Shown: piece by piece, positions 20,072 through 28,837 of the stretch
How the letters are laid out: every line of letters starts with the position of its first letter
How positions within the stretch are numbered: the first letter of the stretch is position 1
Source: Achromobacter sp. HZ34
Lineage (GTDB): Bacteria; Pseudomonadota; Gammaproteobacteria; Burkholderiales; Burkholderiaceae_B
DNA length: 64,000 nt
Direction: 5' to 3'
Assembly: GCF_002209485.1 (NCBI RefSeq)
Contig: NZ_NJIX01000001.1
Coordinates: 186,001 to 250,000 of the forward strand
Notes under the pieces: generated by a model
Seen by the model: the letters and a program-made list of their open reading frames with translations, nothing else
The model's database searches: none
Told to the model about the DNA's origin: nothing
Position numbers and translations under genes: made by a program

Positions 20072-20854
20072 ATGAAACACATCGCCTCGCGCGACAATCC
20101 GCTGGTCAAGGATCTGCACCGCATTGCCACTGCCGCGGGGCGGCGCGACGCGCCTGCCTTGCTCGATGGCGTGCACCTGTGCCAGGCCTGGCTGCAGCAC
20201 CAGGGCTTGCCGCAGCGGGCGCTGTTCGATGCCGCGCGCCTGGACAAGCCGGAACTGGCGGACCTGGCCGCCCAGTTGCCGCCCGAGCTCTGTGTGTCCC
20301 TGGAGCCGCGTCTTCTGCATGGCCTGGCCAGCGTGGAAAGCGATCAGGGTGTGCTGTTCCTGGTGCAGCCCCCACGGCCCGAATTGCCGGGGCGGGTGGG
20401 GCAGGGTTGCGTACTGCTGGACCGTGTGCAGGATCCCGGCAATATCGGCACGCTGCTACGCACCAGCGCGGCGGCGGGTATCCGCCACGTGATGCTGTCC
20501 GAAGGTTGCGCGGCGGCGTGGTCGCCCAAGGTGCTGCGCAGCGCGCAGGGTGCGCATTTCGCCCTGCAGGTCTACGAAAAAGTGGATCTGGCGGCGCTGG
20601 TCGCGCGCCTGGACGTGCCGCTGGCCGCCACCACCCTGGATCGTTCGCAATCGCTGTACAAAGCCGCGCTGCCGCCTGCCTGCGCATGGGTCTTCGGTCA
20701 CGAAGGGCAGGGCGTAGCGGCGGACCTGCTGGCCGCGGCGACCCTGCGCTTGCACATTCCCCACGACAGCGCGGCCGTCGAGTCCCTCAATGTCGCCGCC
20801 GCCGCAGCGATCTGCCTGTTCGAGCAGAAAAGACGTCACCTGCCGCGCGCGTAG
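20072..20854 (+). CDS. TrmH/SpoU-family RNA 2'-O-methyltransferase
   Basis: 260 residues with the three SPOUT motifs in order: motif 1 'LLDRVQDPGNIGTLLRTSAA', motif 2 'CAWVFGHEGQGVAADLL' (His replaces the usual Asn of GNEGQG), and motif 3 'IPHDSAAVESLNVAAAAAI'. An N-terminal RNA-binding substrate domain ('KHIASRDNPLVKDLHRIA') resembles the RlmB/TsnR/YsgA type. It methylates a ribose in rRNA or tRNA using SAM, but the exact target cannot be read from sequence. It lies 78 bp after rnhB on the same strand. Confidence 0.88.
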   Translation: MKHIASRDNPLVKDLHRIATAAGRRDAPALLDGVHLCQAWLQHQGLPQRALFDAARLDKPELADLAAQLPPELCVSLEPRLLHGLASVESDQGVLFLVQPPRPELPGRVGQGCVLLDRVQDPGNIGTLLRTSAAAGIRHVMLSEGCAAAWSPKVLRSAQGAHFALQVYEKVDLAALVARLDVPLAATTLDRSQSLYKAALPPACAWVFGHEGQGVAADLLAAATLRLHIPHDSAAVESLNVAAAAAICLFEQKRRHLPRA

Positions 20855-20943
20855 GCGCTTTTGCCTGGAGCACTGGCCTTCCTGGTCGTGGACACCGCGG
20901 AGCTGGCTTTGCCAGTCCGCCGGTGTCGCCCCCTGGGAGCCGC

Positions 20944-21774
20944 TTACAGCGCCCGATCCAATCCCACTTCCTGCAGCACCGTCGTGGAAATTTCCTCGAT
21001 GGACTTGGTCGTGGTCGACAGCCAGTCGATCCCTGCGCGCCGCATCATGCGCTCGGCTTCCATCACCTCGTAGCGGCACTGCTCCAGCGACGCGTACTTG
21101 CTGTTGGGCCGGCGTTCATTGCGCACTTCCGCCAGGCGATCGGGCTGGATGGTCAGCCCGAACAGCTTGTCACGATAGGGCGCCAGGGTCGAGGGCAGGG
21201 TGCCACGCTCGAAATCGTCCGGAATCAGCGGAAAGTTGGCCGCCTTGACGGCGTATTGCATCGCCAGATAAAGGCTGGTCGGCGTCTTGCCGCAACGGGA
21301 GACACCCACCAGGATCACGTCCGCCTCGGCCAGATTGGTGATGAATTGGCCGTCGTCGTGCGAAAGGCTGAAATTGATCGCGTCGATCCGGTTGCGGTAC
21401 TTTTCGCTATTGGCGGCCATGTGCGAACGGCCGATCGAGTGGCTGGACTTCAGACCCAGGGCTTGTTCGATATGGCTTACAAACGTGCCAAACAGATCCA
21501 GAAAGATACCGTTGGCCTGGCGCACGCGCGCCATGATCTCGGGATGCACCAGCGTGCTGAACACGATGGGCTGCATGCCGGTTTCGGCCGCATTGCGATC
21601 GATGCGCAGGGCGGCTTCCTCCGCCTTTTGCAAAGTGTCGACGAAAGGCAGCCGAATCTGGCGGAAATTGACTTCCTCGAACTGCGCCAGGACCGAATGG
21701 CTGAAGGTCTCGGCCGTAATGCCGGTGCTGTCCGAGACGATGTAGACGGTGCGTTCGGTAGGGGTTGTGGACAT
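20944..21774 (-). CDS. ppsR: Phosphoenolpyruvate synthase regulatory protein (kinase/pyrophosphorylase)
   Basis: DUF299 enzyme that inactivates PEP synthase by ADP-dependent phosphorylation and reactivates it by phosphate-dependent dephosphorylation. 276 residues from the ATG at 21774. The longer frame upstream is not used because MSTTPTERTVYIVSDSTGIT is the family start. The family's 'SDSTGITAE' opens the protein and the P-loop is 'LVGVSRCGKTPTSLYLA'. It is divergent from ppsA, its substrate, across a 160-bp region containing a perfect inverted repeat. Confidence 0.96.
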   Translation of the reverse strand: MSTTPTERTVYIVSDSTGITAETFSHSVLAQFEEVNFRQIRLPFVDTLQKAEEAALRIDRNAAETGMQPIVFSTLVHPEIMARVRQANGIFLDLFGTFVSHIEQALGLKSSHSIGRSHMAANSEKYRNRIDAINFSLSHDDGQFITNLAEADVILVGVSRCGKTPTSLYLAMQYAVKAANFPLIPDDFERGTLPSTLAPYRDKLFGLTIQPDRLAEVRNERRPNSKYASLEQCRYEVMEAERMMRRAGIDWLSTTTKSIEEISTTVLQEVGLDRAL

Positions 21775-21867
21775 ATGTAAAAAATTCCGACGGGGCTGGA
21801 GGTAAGGAGAAGCTGACCGGGTACAATCGGACCCCGATAAGTCACCCCAAAAAGCGGTCCCAAGGCC

Positions 21868-21903
21868 AGTTTGGTCAGGGTATGTGGATGTCCTGACCAA
21901 ACT
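21868..21903. promoter_or_regulatory. Perfect 12-bp inverted repeat in the ppsR/ppsA intergenic region
   Basis: AGTTTGGTCAGG (21868-21879) is the exact reverse complement of CCTGACCAAACT (21892-21903), with a 12-bp spacer. It ends 31 bp before the ppsA ATG, without a T-run. It could be an operator shared by the divergent genes or a stem-loop in the ppsA leader. The symmetry is seen directly; the role is inferred. Confidence 0.6.
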
Positions 21904-21934
21904 CGCTTTCATTCCATTGTAAAAGGTGACTTCA

Positions 21935-24301
21935 ATGTCGTATGTCGTTTCTTTCGAGCAGCTCCGCATGACGGACGTGGACTCGGTAGGAGGTAAGAAC
22001 GCTTCTCTCGGCGAAATGATCAGCCAGCTGGCCGGCGCGGGTGTCCGCGTCCCGGGCGGCTTCGCCACGACCGCCCAGGCCTTCCGCGACTTTCTCCAGT
22101 CGTCGGGCCTGGACAAGCGTATCGCCGATCGCCTGTCCACCCTGAATCCGGAAGATGTCCGTGAACTGGCCCTGGCCGGCGCGGAAATCCGCCAATGGCT
22201 GGTCGACGAGCCGTTCTCGGCCGAATTCGAGAAGCAGATCCGCGACGCCTTTGCCCAGCTGGACAGCGACGGCAAGGGTACTTTCGCCGTGCGTTCTTCG
22301 GCCACCGCCGAGGATCTGCCGGACGCTTCCTTCGCCGGCCAGCAGGAAACCTTCCTCAACGTCGTCGGTATCGATGACGTGCTGGACAAGATCCGCCACG
22401 TGTTCGCGTCGCTGTACAACGACCGCGCCATCTCCTATCGCGTGCACAAGGGCTACGCCCACGCGGAAGTCGCCCTGTCGGCCGGCATCCAGCGCATGGT
22501 GCGCTCCGACAAGGGCAGCGCCGGCGTGCTCTTCACCATCGATACCGAATCCGGCTTCAAGGACGTGGTGTTCGTCACGTCGTCCTACGGCCTGGGCGAA
22601 ACCGTGGTGCAGGGCGCCGTCAATCCCGACGAGTTCTACGTCTTCAAGCCCACGCTGGAGCAGGGCCACTATCCCATCGTCAGCCGCCGCATCGGTTCGA
22701 AGCTGATCAAGATGGAATTCGATCCCGAGCGTCCCGAAGGCCGCGCCGTGCGCACGGTCGACGTGCCGGTGTCGGAACGCAACCGCTATTCGCTGACCGA
22801 CGAGGAAGTGATCGAGCTGGCTCGCTACGCCGTCATCATCGAAAAGCACTACAAGCGCCCGATGGACATCGAGTGGGGCCGCGACGGTGTCGATGGCAAG
22901 ATCTACATCCTGCAGGCACGCCCGGAAACGGTGAAGTCGCAGCAATCGACCGCCGACGTGCAGCAGCGCTATCGCCTGAAGGCCACCGGCAAGGTGCTGG
23001 TCACCGGCCGTGCCATCGGCCAGAAGATCGGCTCGGGCCCGGTGCGCATCGTCGCCGACGTGTCGGAAATGGACAAGGTGCAGGCGGGCGACGTGCTGGT
23101 CACTGACATGACGGACCCCAACTGGGAACCGGTCATGAAGCGTGCCTCGGCTATCGTCACCAACCGTGGCGGCCGTACCTGCCACGCCGCCATCATTGCC
23201 CGTGAACTCGGTATTCCGGCCGTGGTCGGTTGCGCCACCGCCACCGACGACCTGAAGGAAGGCCAGTCGGTGACCGTGTCCTGCGCCGAAGGCGACGAAG
23301 GCCGTATCTATGACGGCCTGATCGAAACCGAGGTCGAGGAAGTGCGCCGCGGCGAAATGCCGCCGGTGGACGTGAAGATCATGATGAACGTCGGCAATCC
23401 ACAGCTGGCTTTCGACTTCGCCCAGATTCCCAACGAAGGCGTGGGCTTGGCGCGTCTGGAATTCATCATCAACAACAACATCGGCATCCACCCCAAGGCG
23501 GTGCTGGATTATCCGAACGTTGACGGCGAGCTGAAGAAGGCGGTGGAATCGGCCGCGCGCGGCTATGCCAGCCCCCGTGCCTTCTTCGTCGAGAAGCTGG
23601 CCGAAGGTATCGCCACCATCGCCGCCGCCTTCTGGCCCAAGTCGGTGATCGTGCGCATGTCGGACTTCAAGTCCAACGAGTACCGCAAGCTGGTGGGCGG
23701 TTCGCGCTACGAGCCCGAGGAAGAGAACCCCATGCTGGGCTTCCGCGGCGCGTCGCGCTACATCGCCGCGGAGTTCGAAGACTGCTTCCGCATGGAATGC
23801 GAGGCGCTCAAGCGCGTGCGCGGTGAAATGGGCCTGACCAATGTCGAGATCATGGTTCCCTTCGTGCGTACCGTCAGCCAGGCCGAACGCGTGGTGGGCC
23901 TGCTGGGCAAGCATGGCCTGAAGCGGGGCGACAACGGCCTGCGCCTGATCATGATGTGCGAAGTGCCGTCCAACGCCATCCTGGCCGACGAGTTCCTGGT
24001 GCACTTCGACGGATTCTCGATCGGTTCGAACGACATGACCCAGCTGACCTTGGGCCTGGACCGCGACTCCGGCATGGAACTGCTGGCAGCCGACTTCGAT
24101 GAACGCGACGAATCGGTCAAGTTCATGCTGCGCCGTGCCATCAAGGCTTGCCTGGCCGCCAACAAGTACGTCGGTATCTGCGGCCAGGGCCCCAGCGACC
24201 ATCCGGACTTCGCGCAGTGGCTGATGGCCGAAGGCATCCTGTCGATGTCGCTGAACCCGGATACGGTGGTCGACACCTGGCAGCTTCTGGCCAAGGGATG
24301 A
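21935..24301 (+). CDS. ppsA: Phosphoenolpyruvate synthase
   Basis: Converts pyruvate, ATP and water to PEP, AMP and Pi for gluconeogenesis. 788 residues. The N-terminal ATP-grasp domain includes '[20 protein letters not shown]' and '[20 protein letters not shown]'. The phospho-His domain has '[20 protein letters not shown]' with the catalytic His and the regulatory Thr. The C-terminal PEP/pyruvate TIM barrel has '[19 protein letters not shown]' and '[17 protein letters not shown]'. The ATG at 21935 is preferred to a GTG 9 bp upstream. Divergent ppsR encodes the cognate regulatory kinase/phosphatase. Confidence 0.98.
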   Translation: MSYVVSFEQLRMTDVDSVGGKNASLGEMISQLAGAGVRVPGGFATTAQAFRDFLQSSGLDKRIADRLSTLNPEDVRELALAGAEIRQWLVDEPFSAEFEKQIRDAFAQLDSDGKGTFAVRSSATAEDLPDASFAGQQETFLNVVGIDDVLDKIRHVFASLYNDRAISYRVHKGYAHAEVALSAGIQRMVRSDKGSAGVLFTIDTESGFKDVVFVTSSYGLGETVVQGAVNPDEFYVFKPTLEQGHYPIVSRRIGSKLIKMEFDPERPEGRAVRTVDVPVSERNRYSLTDEEVIELARYAVIIEKHYKRPMDIEWGRDGVDGKIYILQARPETVKSQQSTADVQQRYRLKATGKVLVTGRAIGQKIGSGPVRIVADVSEMDKVQAGDVLVTDMTDPNWEPVMKRASAIVTNRGGRTCHAAIIARELGIPAVVGCATATDDLKEGQSVTVSCAEGDEGRIYDGLIETEVEEVRRGEMPPVDVKIMMNVGNPQLAFDFAQIPNEGVGLARLEFIINNNIGIHPKAVLDYPNVDGELKKAVESAARGYASPRAFFVEKLAEGIATIAAAFWPKSVIVRMSDFKSNEYRKLVGGSRYEPEEENPMLGFRGASRYIAAEFEDCFRMECEALKRVRGEMGLTNVEIMVPFVRTVSQAERVVGLLGKHGLKRGDNGLRLIMMCEVPSNAILADEFLVHFDGFSIGSNDMTQLTLGLDRDSGMELLAADFDERDESVKFMLRRAIKACLAANKYVGICGQGPSDHPDFAQWLMAEGILSMSLNPDTVVDTWQLLAKG

Positions 24302-24363
24302 CGCGGGGGCGGCGCTGGTGATTGCCAGCGCATCGCTCCGGCGGACACTGCAGCGGTAAATAC

Positions 24364-24402
24364 AAAAAGGGCTGCCTCTTGCGAGAGGCAGCCCTTTTTT
24401 TT
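24364..24402. terminator. Bidirectional rho-independent terminator between ppsA and the MGMT gene
   Basis: AAAAAGGGCTGCCTCT (24364-24379) and AGAGGCAGCCCTTTTT (24384-24399) form a 16-bp perfect stem with a TGCG loop. A T-run flanks one side and an A-run the other, so it can serve both convergent genes. Confidence 0.92.
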
Positions 24403-24410
24403 CGCCGCGA

Positions 24411-25310
24411 CTATGCCGGCTGGGTGATTTTGTTTTGATTTTCGGTACTGGATAGTCCGGATGCCGTCCGGACGATCTTCCCTTCGCGCGTGATCAGTTC
24501 AAGCTTGCGGGCGACGCCCCAGCGGTAGCCGGCCAGGGCGCCGCTCTGCCGCACCACCCGATGGCAGGGAATCACCAGCGCCACCGGGTTGGTGGCGCAG
24601 GCGCGTGCCACCGCGCGCACGGCCGAGGGCGCGCCGATGCGCTGCGCCAGTTCGGTATAGGTAATCGTGGTGCCGGGTGGAATGGCACGCAGGGCCTGCC
24701 AGACCCGCTGCTGGAAGGCGGTGCCGCGCACGTCCAGCGGCAGATCCAGCCCTTGCGCCGGGTTTTCCACGTAGCCCACCACGGCGGCTACCCAATGTTT
24801 GAATTCGGCGTCCGCGCCTTCCAGGGTGGCCTGCGGATAGCGGTCCTGCAGCTCCCGTACCAGCATCGGGGCGTCGTCGCCCAGGGCAATCTCGCAGATG
24901 CCCTTGGCGGTGGCGGCTACCAGCAGGGCGCCCAGCGCGCACTGGGCGACCGCGAAGCGGATGTCCAGGCCGACCCCGCCACGGCGTCGCTCGGTGGGCG
25001 TCATGCCCAGCATGGCGGTGGTGTTTTCGTAGAAGCGGCCGCTGGAATTGAAGCCGGCGTCATAAAGCGCCTGGGTAATGCTGGCGCCCTGGTCCAGTTC
25101 GCGCCGGGCCCGCGCCGCGCGCAGGGCGCTGGCATAGGCCTTGGGCGTAATCCCGGTCATGGACTTGAAAACGCGGTGGAAATGGAAGCGGCTCAGGCCG
25201 GCCTGATCGGCCAGGGCCGCGAGGTCCGGCGTCTCGCCCGCCTCCATGGCGCGGCAGGCCTGTTCGACCAGGGCGGCATGGCGGGGGACGGGCATGGCGT
25301 TGTCGTTCAT
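24411..25310 (-). CDS. AraC-type regulator fused to O6-methylguanine-DNA methyltransferase (Ada-like, lacking the Zn domain)
   Basis: 299 residues. The first ~105 are an AraC-type helix-turn-helix domain ('LADQAGLSRFHFHRVFKSMT' and 'GFNSSGRFYENTTAMLGMTP'). The C-terminal part is a suicide DNA-repair methyltransferase with the active-site 'LVIPCHRVV' (Cys249) and 'GTAFQQRVWQALRAIPPGTT'. The N-terminal Cys4 zinc domain of E. coli Ada, which takes methyl from phosphotriesters and switches on activation, is absent. The ATG at 25310 has GGAG before it. Longer upstream reading overlaps the next gene and is not family-like. It probably repairs O6-alkylguanine; how or whether it senses damage to regulate genes is unclear. 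Confidence 0.92.
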   Translation of the reverse strand: MNDNAMPVPRHAALVEQACRAMEAGETPDLAALADQAGLSRFHFHRVFKSMTGITPKAYASALRAARARRELDQGASITQALYDAGFNSSGRFYENTTAMLGMTPTERRRGGVGLDIRFAVAQCALGALLVAATAKGICEIALGDDAPMLVRELQDRYPQATLEGADAEFKHWVAAVVGYVENPAQGLDLPLDVRGTAFQQRVWQALRAIPPGTTITYTELAQRIGAPSAVRAVARACATNPVALVIPCHRVVRQSGALAGYRWGVARKLELITREGKIVRTASGLSSTENQNKITQPA

Positions 25311-25395
25311 GGTTGAACTCCGTGCGGGCGCATGGTCATGCGCGATGGACACATCTTCGCAAACCGCGTCCGCCCCGGCACTCCGCTTATTGCGT

Positions 25396-26118
25396 TCAGG
25401 CCGCCAGGGGCTCGCGGGCGGCGTAGATATGGAGGAAACGGCGCAGCAGGCTGGCCGATTCCGGCGTCGGGCGCAGGTCGTCGGCCACCGCGCCGGCATC
25501 GATTTGCTCCCCGGCATAAAGGTCGGCGTACTGGCGCAAGTGCTCGCGCATGAAATCCACCGCGAACTCCGGATGGAACTGGGTGGACACGATATTGGGG
25601 CCCAGGCGCAGCAGTTGGCGGCCGTCCATGGCCGAACGCGCCAGGACCTGGGCGCCGGGCGGCAGATCCACCACGGTCTGTTCGTGCATGGTCTGCACCG
25701 GGAACGCCCGCGGCAGGCCTTCCAGCAGAGGATCGTCAGCGACGCATTCCAGCTGGCGGGTGCCGATTTCGCGGCCGGCGGGGTTGTAATCGACCCTTCC
25801 GCCCAGGGCATGCGCCAGCAATTGGTGTCCGTAGCAGATGCCGAACATGGGCAGTCCTTCCTGGGCGGCCTGGCGCAGCCACTGCGCCGTATCCTCGCCC
25901 CAGGGCGCGCGATCGGTCACATTGGCCGGCGATCCGGTGATCAGCGCGGCGCGGTAATGCCGCGGCGCATCAGGCCGTTCGCCCAGGTGGACGGCGACGA
26001 TCCTGACGTCGGCGTCGTCCAGGCCGGCGGCCGCTTGCATGAATGCGGCATACCCGCCGAAGCGCTGTGTGAGGCTGGGGTTGGGATCGCCGGTATGGAG
26101 GATGAGAACGGGTAACAC
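25396..26118 (-). CDS. Class I glutamine amidotransferase (GMP-synthase-like)
   Basis: 240 residues with a stand-alone GATase-1 domain. The nucleophile elbow is 'MFGICYGHQLLAHALGG' (Cys95), and the His-Glu of the triad is in 'STQFHPEF' (His182, Glu184). The GTG at 26118 is used as start since MLPVLILHTG begins the first strand. Relatives are annotated as GMP synthase-like or YLR126C-type amidotransferases of unknown substrate; a gamma-glutamyl hydrolase role is also possible. It lies 85 bp upstream of the MGMT gene on the same strand. Confidence 0.88.
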   Translation of the reverse strand: MLPVLILHTGDPNPSLTQRFGGYAAFMQAAAGLDDADVRIVAVHLGERPDAPRHYRAALITGSPANVTDRAPWGEDTAQWLRQAAQEGLPMFGICYGHQLLAHALGGRVDYNPAGREIGTRQLECVADDPLLEGLPRAFPVQTMHEQTVVDLPPGAQVLARSAMDGRQLLRLGPNIVSTQFHPEFAVDFMREHLRQYADLYAGEQIDAGAVADDLRPTPESASLLRRFLHIYAAREPLAA

Positions 26119-26261
26119 TGCGCTAACCTTTATAGTCTTCCCAAGTCAACGCCATGATAATCCAGCCATCGCATAGAGGCCCACAGGGATTAGCCCAAAA
26201 TCGTACAATCGCTGACGATCGGGCCGGCGCCCGGTCTCGATGTCTCGCGGAGAAAAGAGCT

Positions 26262-26699
26262 ATGTGGATCTGGTTCGGCTTGGCCGTCCTCGCGCTGATC
26301 GGGGAAATCGCCAACGGGACCACCTTTTATCTATTGCTGGTGGCTGTTGGACTGGCGGCAGGTGGGTTGGCCGCGCTTGCGGGTTGGAATATCGAAGCGC
26401 AGCTGTTGATCTGCTGCGGCGTCGCGCTGGCGGGCTTGTTGATCCTGCGGCGTACCGGTGTGTTGAAAAAACGGGAAGTGGATGCCACGCGCAATGCCGA
26501 TGTCAATCTGGACATCGGCCAGGTGCTGCGCGTCGATGCCTGGGATGCGGGCGGTACCGCCCGTGCGCAATATCGCGGTGCCAGCTGGCAGGTGGAGCTG
26601 GCGCCGGGTTATCCGCCCCAAAGCGGTGAATTCGTGATCACGGCGGTACGCGGCAGCAGCTTGATCGTGACGCCCCGTCCGCTGGTCGCACGGTCCTGA
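26262..26699 (+). CDS. NfeD-like membrane protein
   Basis: 145 residues. Two or three N-terminal helices ('WIWFGLAVLALIGEIANGTT' and 'LLICCGVALAGLLIL') precede a C-terminal OB-fold NfeD domain ('IGQVLRVDAWDAGGTARAQY', 'WQVELAPG'). The short form of this family (YbbK/YuaF-like) pairs with SPFH proteins and helps organise membrane microdomains. The ATG at 26262 is preceded by GGAGAAAAGAG. The SPFH gene follows after 24 bp, which strongly supports the assignment, and four seven-helix genes follow in the same direction. Confidence 0.9.
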   Translation: MWIWFGLAVLALIGEIANGTTFYLLLVAVGLAAGGLAALAGWNIEAQLLICCGVALAGLLILRRTGVLKKREVDATRNADVNLDIGQVLRVDAWDAGGTARAQYRGASWQVELAPGYPPQSGEFVITAVRGSSLIVTPRPLVARS

Positions 26700-26723
26700 A
26701 TCCATACACATAAGGTGTTCCGT

Positions 26724-27647
26724 ATGCTCGATCCCTCTTCCATCGTCCTGATCGTCCTGGTTCTGCTGGTGATCCTGATCATCGTGCGGGCGATTGCCAT
26801 CGTGCCCCAGCAGCATGCCTGGGTGGTCGAACGCCTTGGCAAGTTCGACCGGGTGCTGTCGCCAGGGGCGGGCTTCGTGATTCCTTTCGTCGAGCGCGTG
26901 TCCTACAAGCATTCCCTCAAGGAAATCCCGCTGGACGTGCCCAGCCAGGTTTGCATCACGCGTGACAACACGCAGTTGCAGGTCGACGGTGTGCTCTATT
27001 TCCAGGTCACCGATCCGATGCGCGCCTCCTACGGGTCGTCGAACTATATTTCCGCCATCACCCAACTGTCGCAGACCACCCTGCGTTCGGTCATCGGTAA
27101 ACTGGAGCTGGACCGCACTTTCGAAGAGCGCGAGTTCATCAATACCACCATCGTGGCCTCGCTCGACGAAGCGGCGCTGAACTGGGGCGTCAAGGTCTTG
27201 CGCTACGAGATCAAGGACCTGACGCCGCCCAATGAAATCCTGCGCGCCATGCAGGCCCAGATCACCGCCGAACGCGAAAAGCGGGCGCTGATCGCGGCGT
27301 CCGAGGGCCGGCGCCAGGAACAGATCAATATCGCCACCGGCGAGCGCGAAGCAGCGATTGCCCGTTCGGAAGGGGAGAAACAGGCCCAGATCAACCAGGC
27401 GCAGGGTGAAGCGGCTGCCGTGTTGGCCATCGCCGAGGCGACGTCGAAGGCCATCTCCCAGGTAGCGGAGGCGGTGCGCCAGCCTGGCGGCATGGAGGCC
27501 GTGAACCTGAAGGTGGCGGAACGGTACGTGGAGGCGTTTGGCAACGTTGCCAAGCAGGGCAATACCCTGGTGCTTCCCGCCAATGTGGCGGACATGGGCA
27601 GCATGATTGCCGCCGCCATGTCCATCGTCAAGGCGGCGCCGCGCTAG
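26724..27647 (+). CDS. SPFH/band 7 (stomatin-like, QmcA-type) protein
   Basis: 307 residues. A single N-terminal membrane anchor ('SIVLIVLVLLVILIIVRAI') is followed by the SPFH domain, with 'VVERLGKFDRVLSPGAGFVI' and 'CITRDNTQLQVDGVLYFQVT'. A long Ala/Glu/Gln-rich coiled coil ('AEREKRALIAASEGRRQEQI') comes next, and the C-terminus ends near 'MSIVKAAPR'. Members oligomerise as scaffolds for membrane domains and modulate membrane proteases. The ATG at 26724 (MLDPSS) is chosen over a GTG 9 bp earlier. It is co-oriented and tightly spaced with nfeD upstream (24 bp) and the first GGDEF gene downstream (25 bp). Confidence 0.93.
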   Translation: MLDPSSIVLIVLVLLVILIIVRAIAIVPQQHAWVVERLGKFDRVLSPGAGFVIPFVERVSYKHSLKEIPLDVPSQVCITRDNTQLQVDGVLYFQVTDPMRASYGSSNYISAITQLSQTTLRSVIGKLELDRTFEEREFINTTIVASLDEAALNWGVKVLRYEIKDLTPPNEILRAMQAQITAEREKRALIAASEGRRQEQINIATGEREAAIARSEGEKQAQINQAQGEAAAVLAIAEATSKAISQVAEAVRQPGGMEAVNLKVAERYVEAFGNVAKQGNTLVLPANVADMGSMIAAAMSIVKAAPR

Positions 27648-27672
27648 GGTCCCGCCCCCCGCGCGCACCACC

Positions 27673-28821
27673 ATGATCGGAGTCACGACGCTATTCATTG
27701 TGATGGGGTTGGCCAGCCTGCTCATGCTGGGCGTGCTGGGCTCGCTCACGCGCAGCGGCATCCCGGGCGTCAAGGCTTGCATCCAGGCTTCCTTCACCAC
27801 CGCGCTGGGTATCTTGCTGATTGCCGCCCAGCCGGTGTTGCCTCCGGTCATTGGCGTCATCGTCGCCAATATGCTGATGGGCCTGGGCATGGTCATGTAC
27901 CTGGTGGCCGTGCGGCAGTTTTTCGGCCAGCGCCTGCCCGTGGCCAGCGCGGCCGCGCTGCTGTCATTGGAACTGATCGGGCTGGTGGTGCTGTGGTACG
28001 TGTGGCGCGATTTCACCAGCCGTGTCGTGCTGGTGTCCGTCATCTACTCGATACTGGCGGCGGCAGTGGGCATTACCGTCCTGCGCAACCGGCCTTACCA
28101 CCGTCCGGGCTATCCCTATATGTTCACGGTGGGTGTGTCGATGTTCGTGGCGATGGGCTACGCCGTGCGGGCCGTGGTCTATCTTCTGCGTGTCGATAGC
28201 GTCGACTCGCTGGCGCAGTCTTCACCGGTGCAGGTCGCCTTTCTGGTGGTGGGCATCATGGCGCTGCCGGGCCTGACCTTGGCCATGATCCTGATGATCC
28301 ACGACAGCATGCTGTCGGAGCGCGAGACCGAGGTGAACACGGATTACCTGACCGGGGTGCTGTCGCGCAAGGCCTGGTGGCTGCTGGCGGAAAAAATCGT
28401 GGCCCGCGCCGCGCGCAATGACCAGAGACTTTCCCTGTTGATGCTGGACATCGACCGGTTCAAGCAGATCAACGATACGTACGGGCACCTGATGGGCGAT
28501 GGGGTGCTGCAGCACTTCGGCGCCACGGCCGTGGAGGTGCTACCCGACGAAGATATCGTGGGGCGCATCGGCGGAGAGGAGTTCGCCGTGCTGTTCCCGG
28601 ATACCCGCATCGATGCGGCGCTGTTCGCCAGCGAGAGACTGCTTCATGTGGTGCGGGGGCGCCCATGCAACTACGGCAATTGGTCCATAGGCTATACGTT
28701 CAGCGCAGGCCTGGTGGAGTGGGATGGGGAGGAGAGCGCGCAGGCGATGGCCCAGCGCGCCGACCAGGCTTTGTATGCCGCCAAGGATGGCGGCAGGGAT
28801 TGCATCGTGGCTAGCCGCTAG
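27673..28821 (+). CDS. Seven-helix membrane diguanylate cyclase, catalytic site intact, I-site absent
   Basis: 382 residues. About seven hydrophobic helices fill residues 1-210, a short linker (SERETEV) follows, then a GGDEF domain opening at 'NTDYLTGVLSRKAWW'. The metal-binding 'MLDIDRFKQINDTYGH' and the signature GGEEF (residues 300-304) are intact, so it should make c-di-GMP from two GTP. The RxxD inhibitory site expected at 291-294 reads PDED, so feedback inhibition through the primary I-site is probably lost. The membrane domain shares 'VRQFF', 'YVWRD' and 'HRPGYPY' with the three genes downstream. It starts 25 bp after the SPFH gene and 16 bp before its nearest paralog. The signal sensed is unknown. 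Confidence 0.9.
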   Translation: MIGVTTLFIVMGLASLLMLGVLGSLTRSGIPGVKACIQASFTTALGILLIAAQPVLPPVIGVIVANMLMGLGMVMYLVAVRQFFGQRLPVASAAALLSLELIGLVVLWYVWRDFTSRVVLVSVIYSILAAAVGITVLRNRPYHRPGYPYMFTVGVSMFVAMGYAVRAVVYLLRVDSVDSLAQSSPVQVAFLVVGIMALPGLTLAMILMIHDSMLSERETEVNTDYLTGVLSRKAWWLLAEKIVARAARNDQRLSLLMLDIDRFKQINDTYGHLMGDGVLQHFGATAVEVLPDEDIVGRIGGEEFAVLFPDTRIDAALFASERLLHVVRGRPCNYGNWSIGYTFSAGLVEWDGEESAQAMAQRADQALYAAKDGGRDCIVASR

Positions 28822-28837
28822 GCGATCGAGGTAGAAC

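Noticed and set aside
20944-22431. 495-codon reading of ppsR extending into ppsA
   Set aside because: The extra N-terminal part is antisense to ppsA and unlike the family; the ATG at 21774 gives the standard length.
21932-24202. 756-codon minus-strand frame opposite ppsA
   Set aside because: His/Gly/Ala-rich shadow without family features; ppsA has all catalytic motifs.
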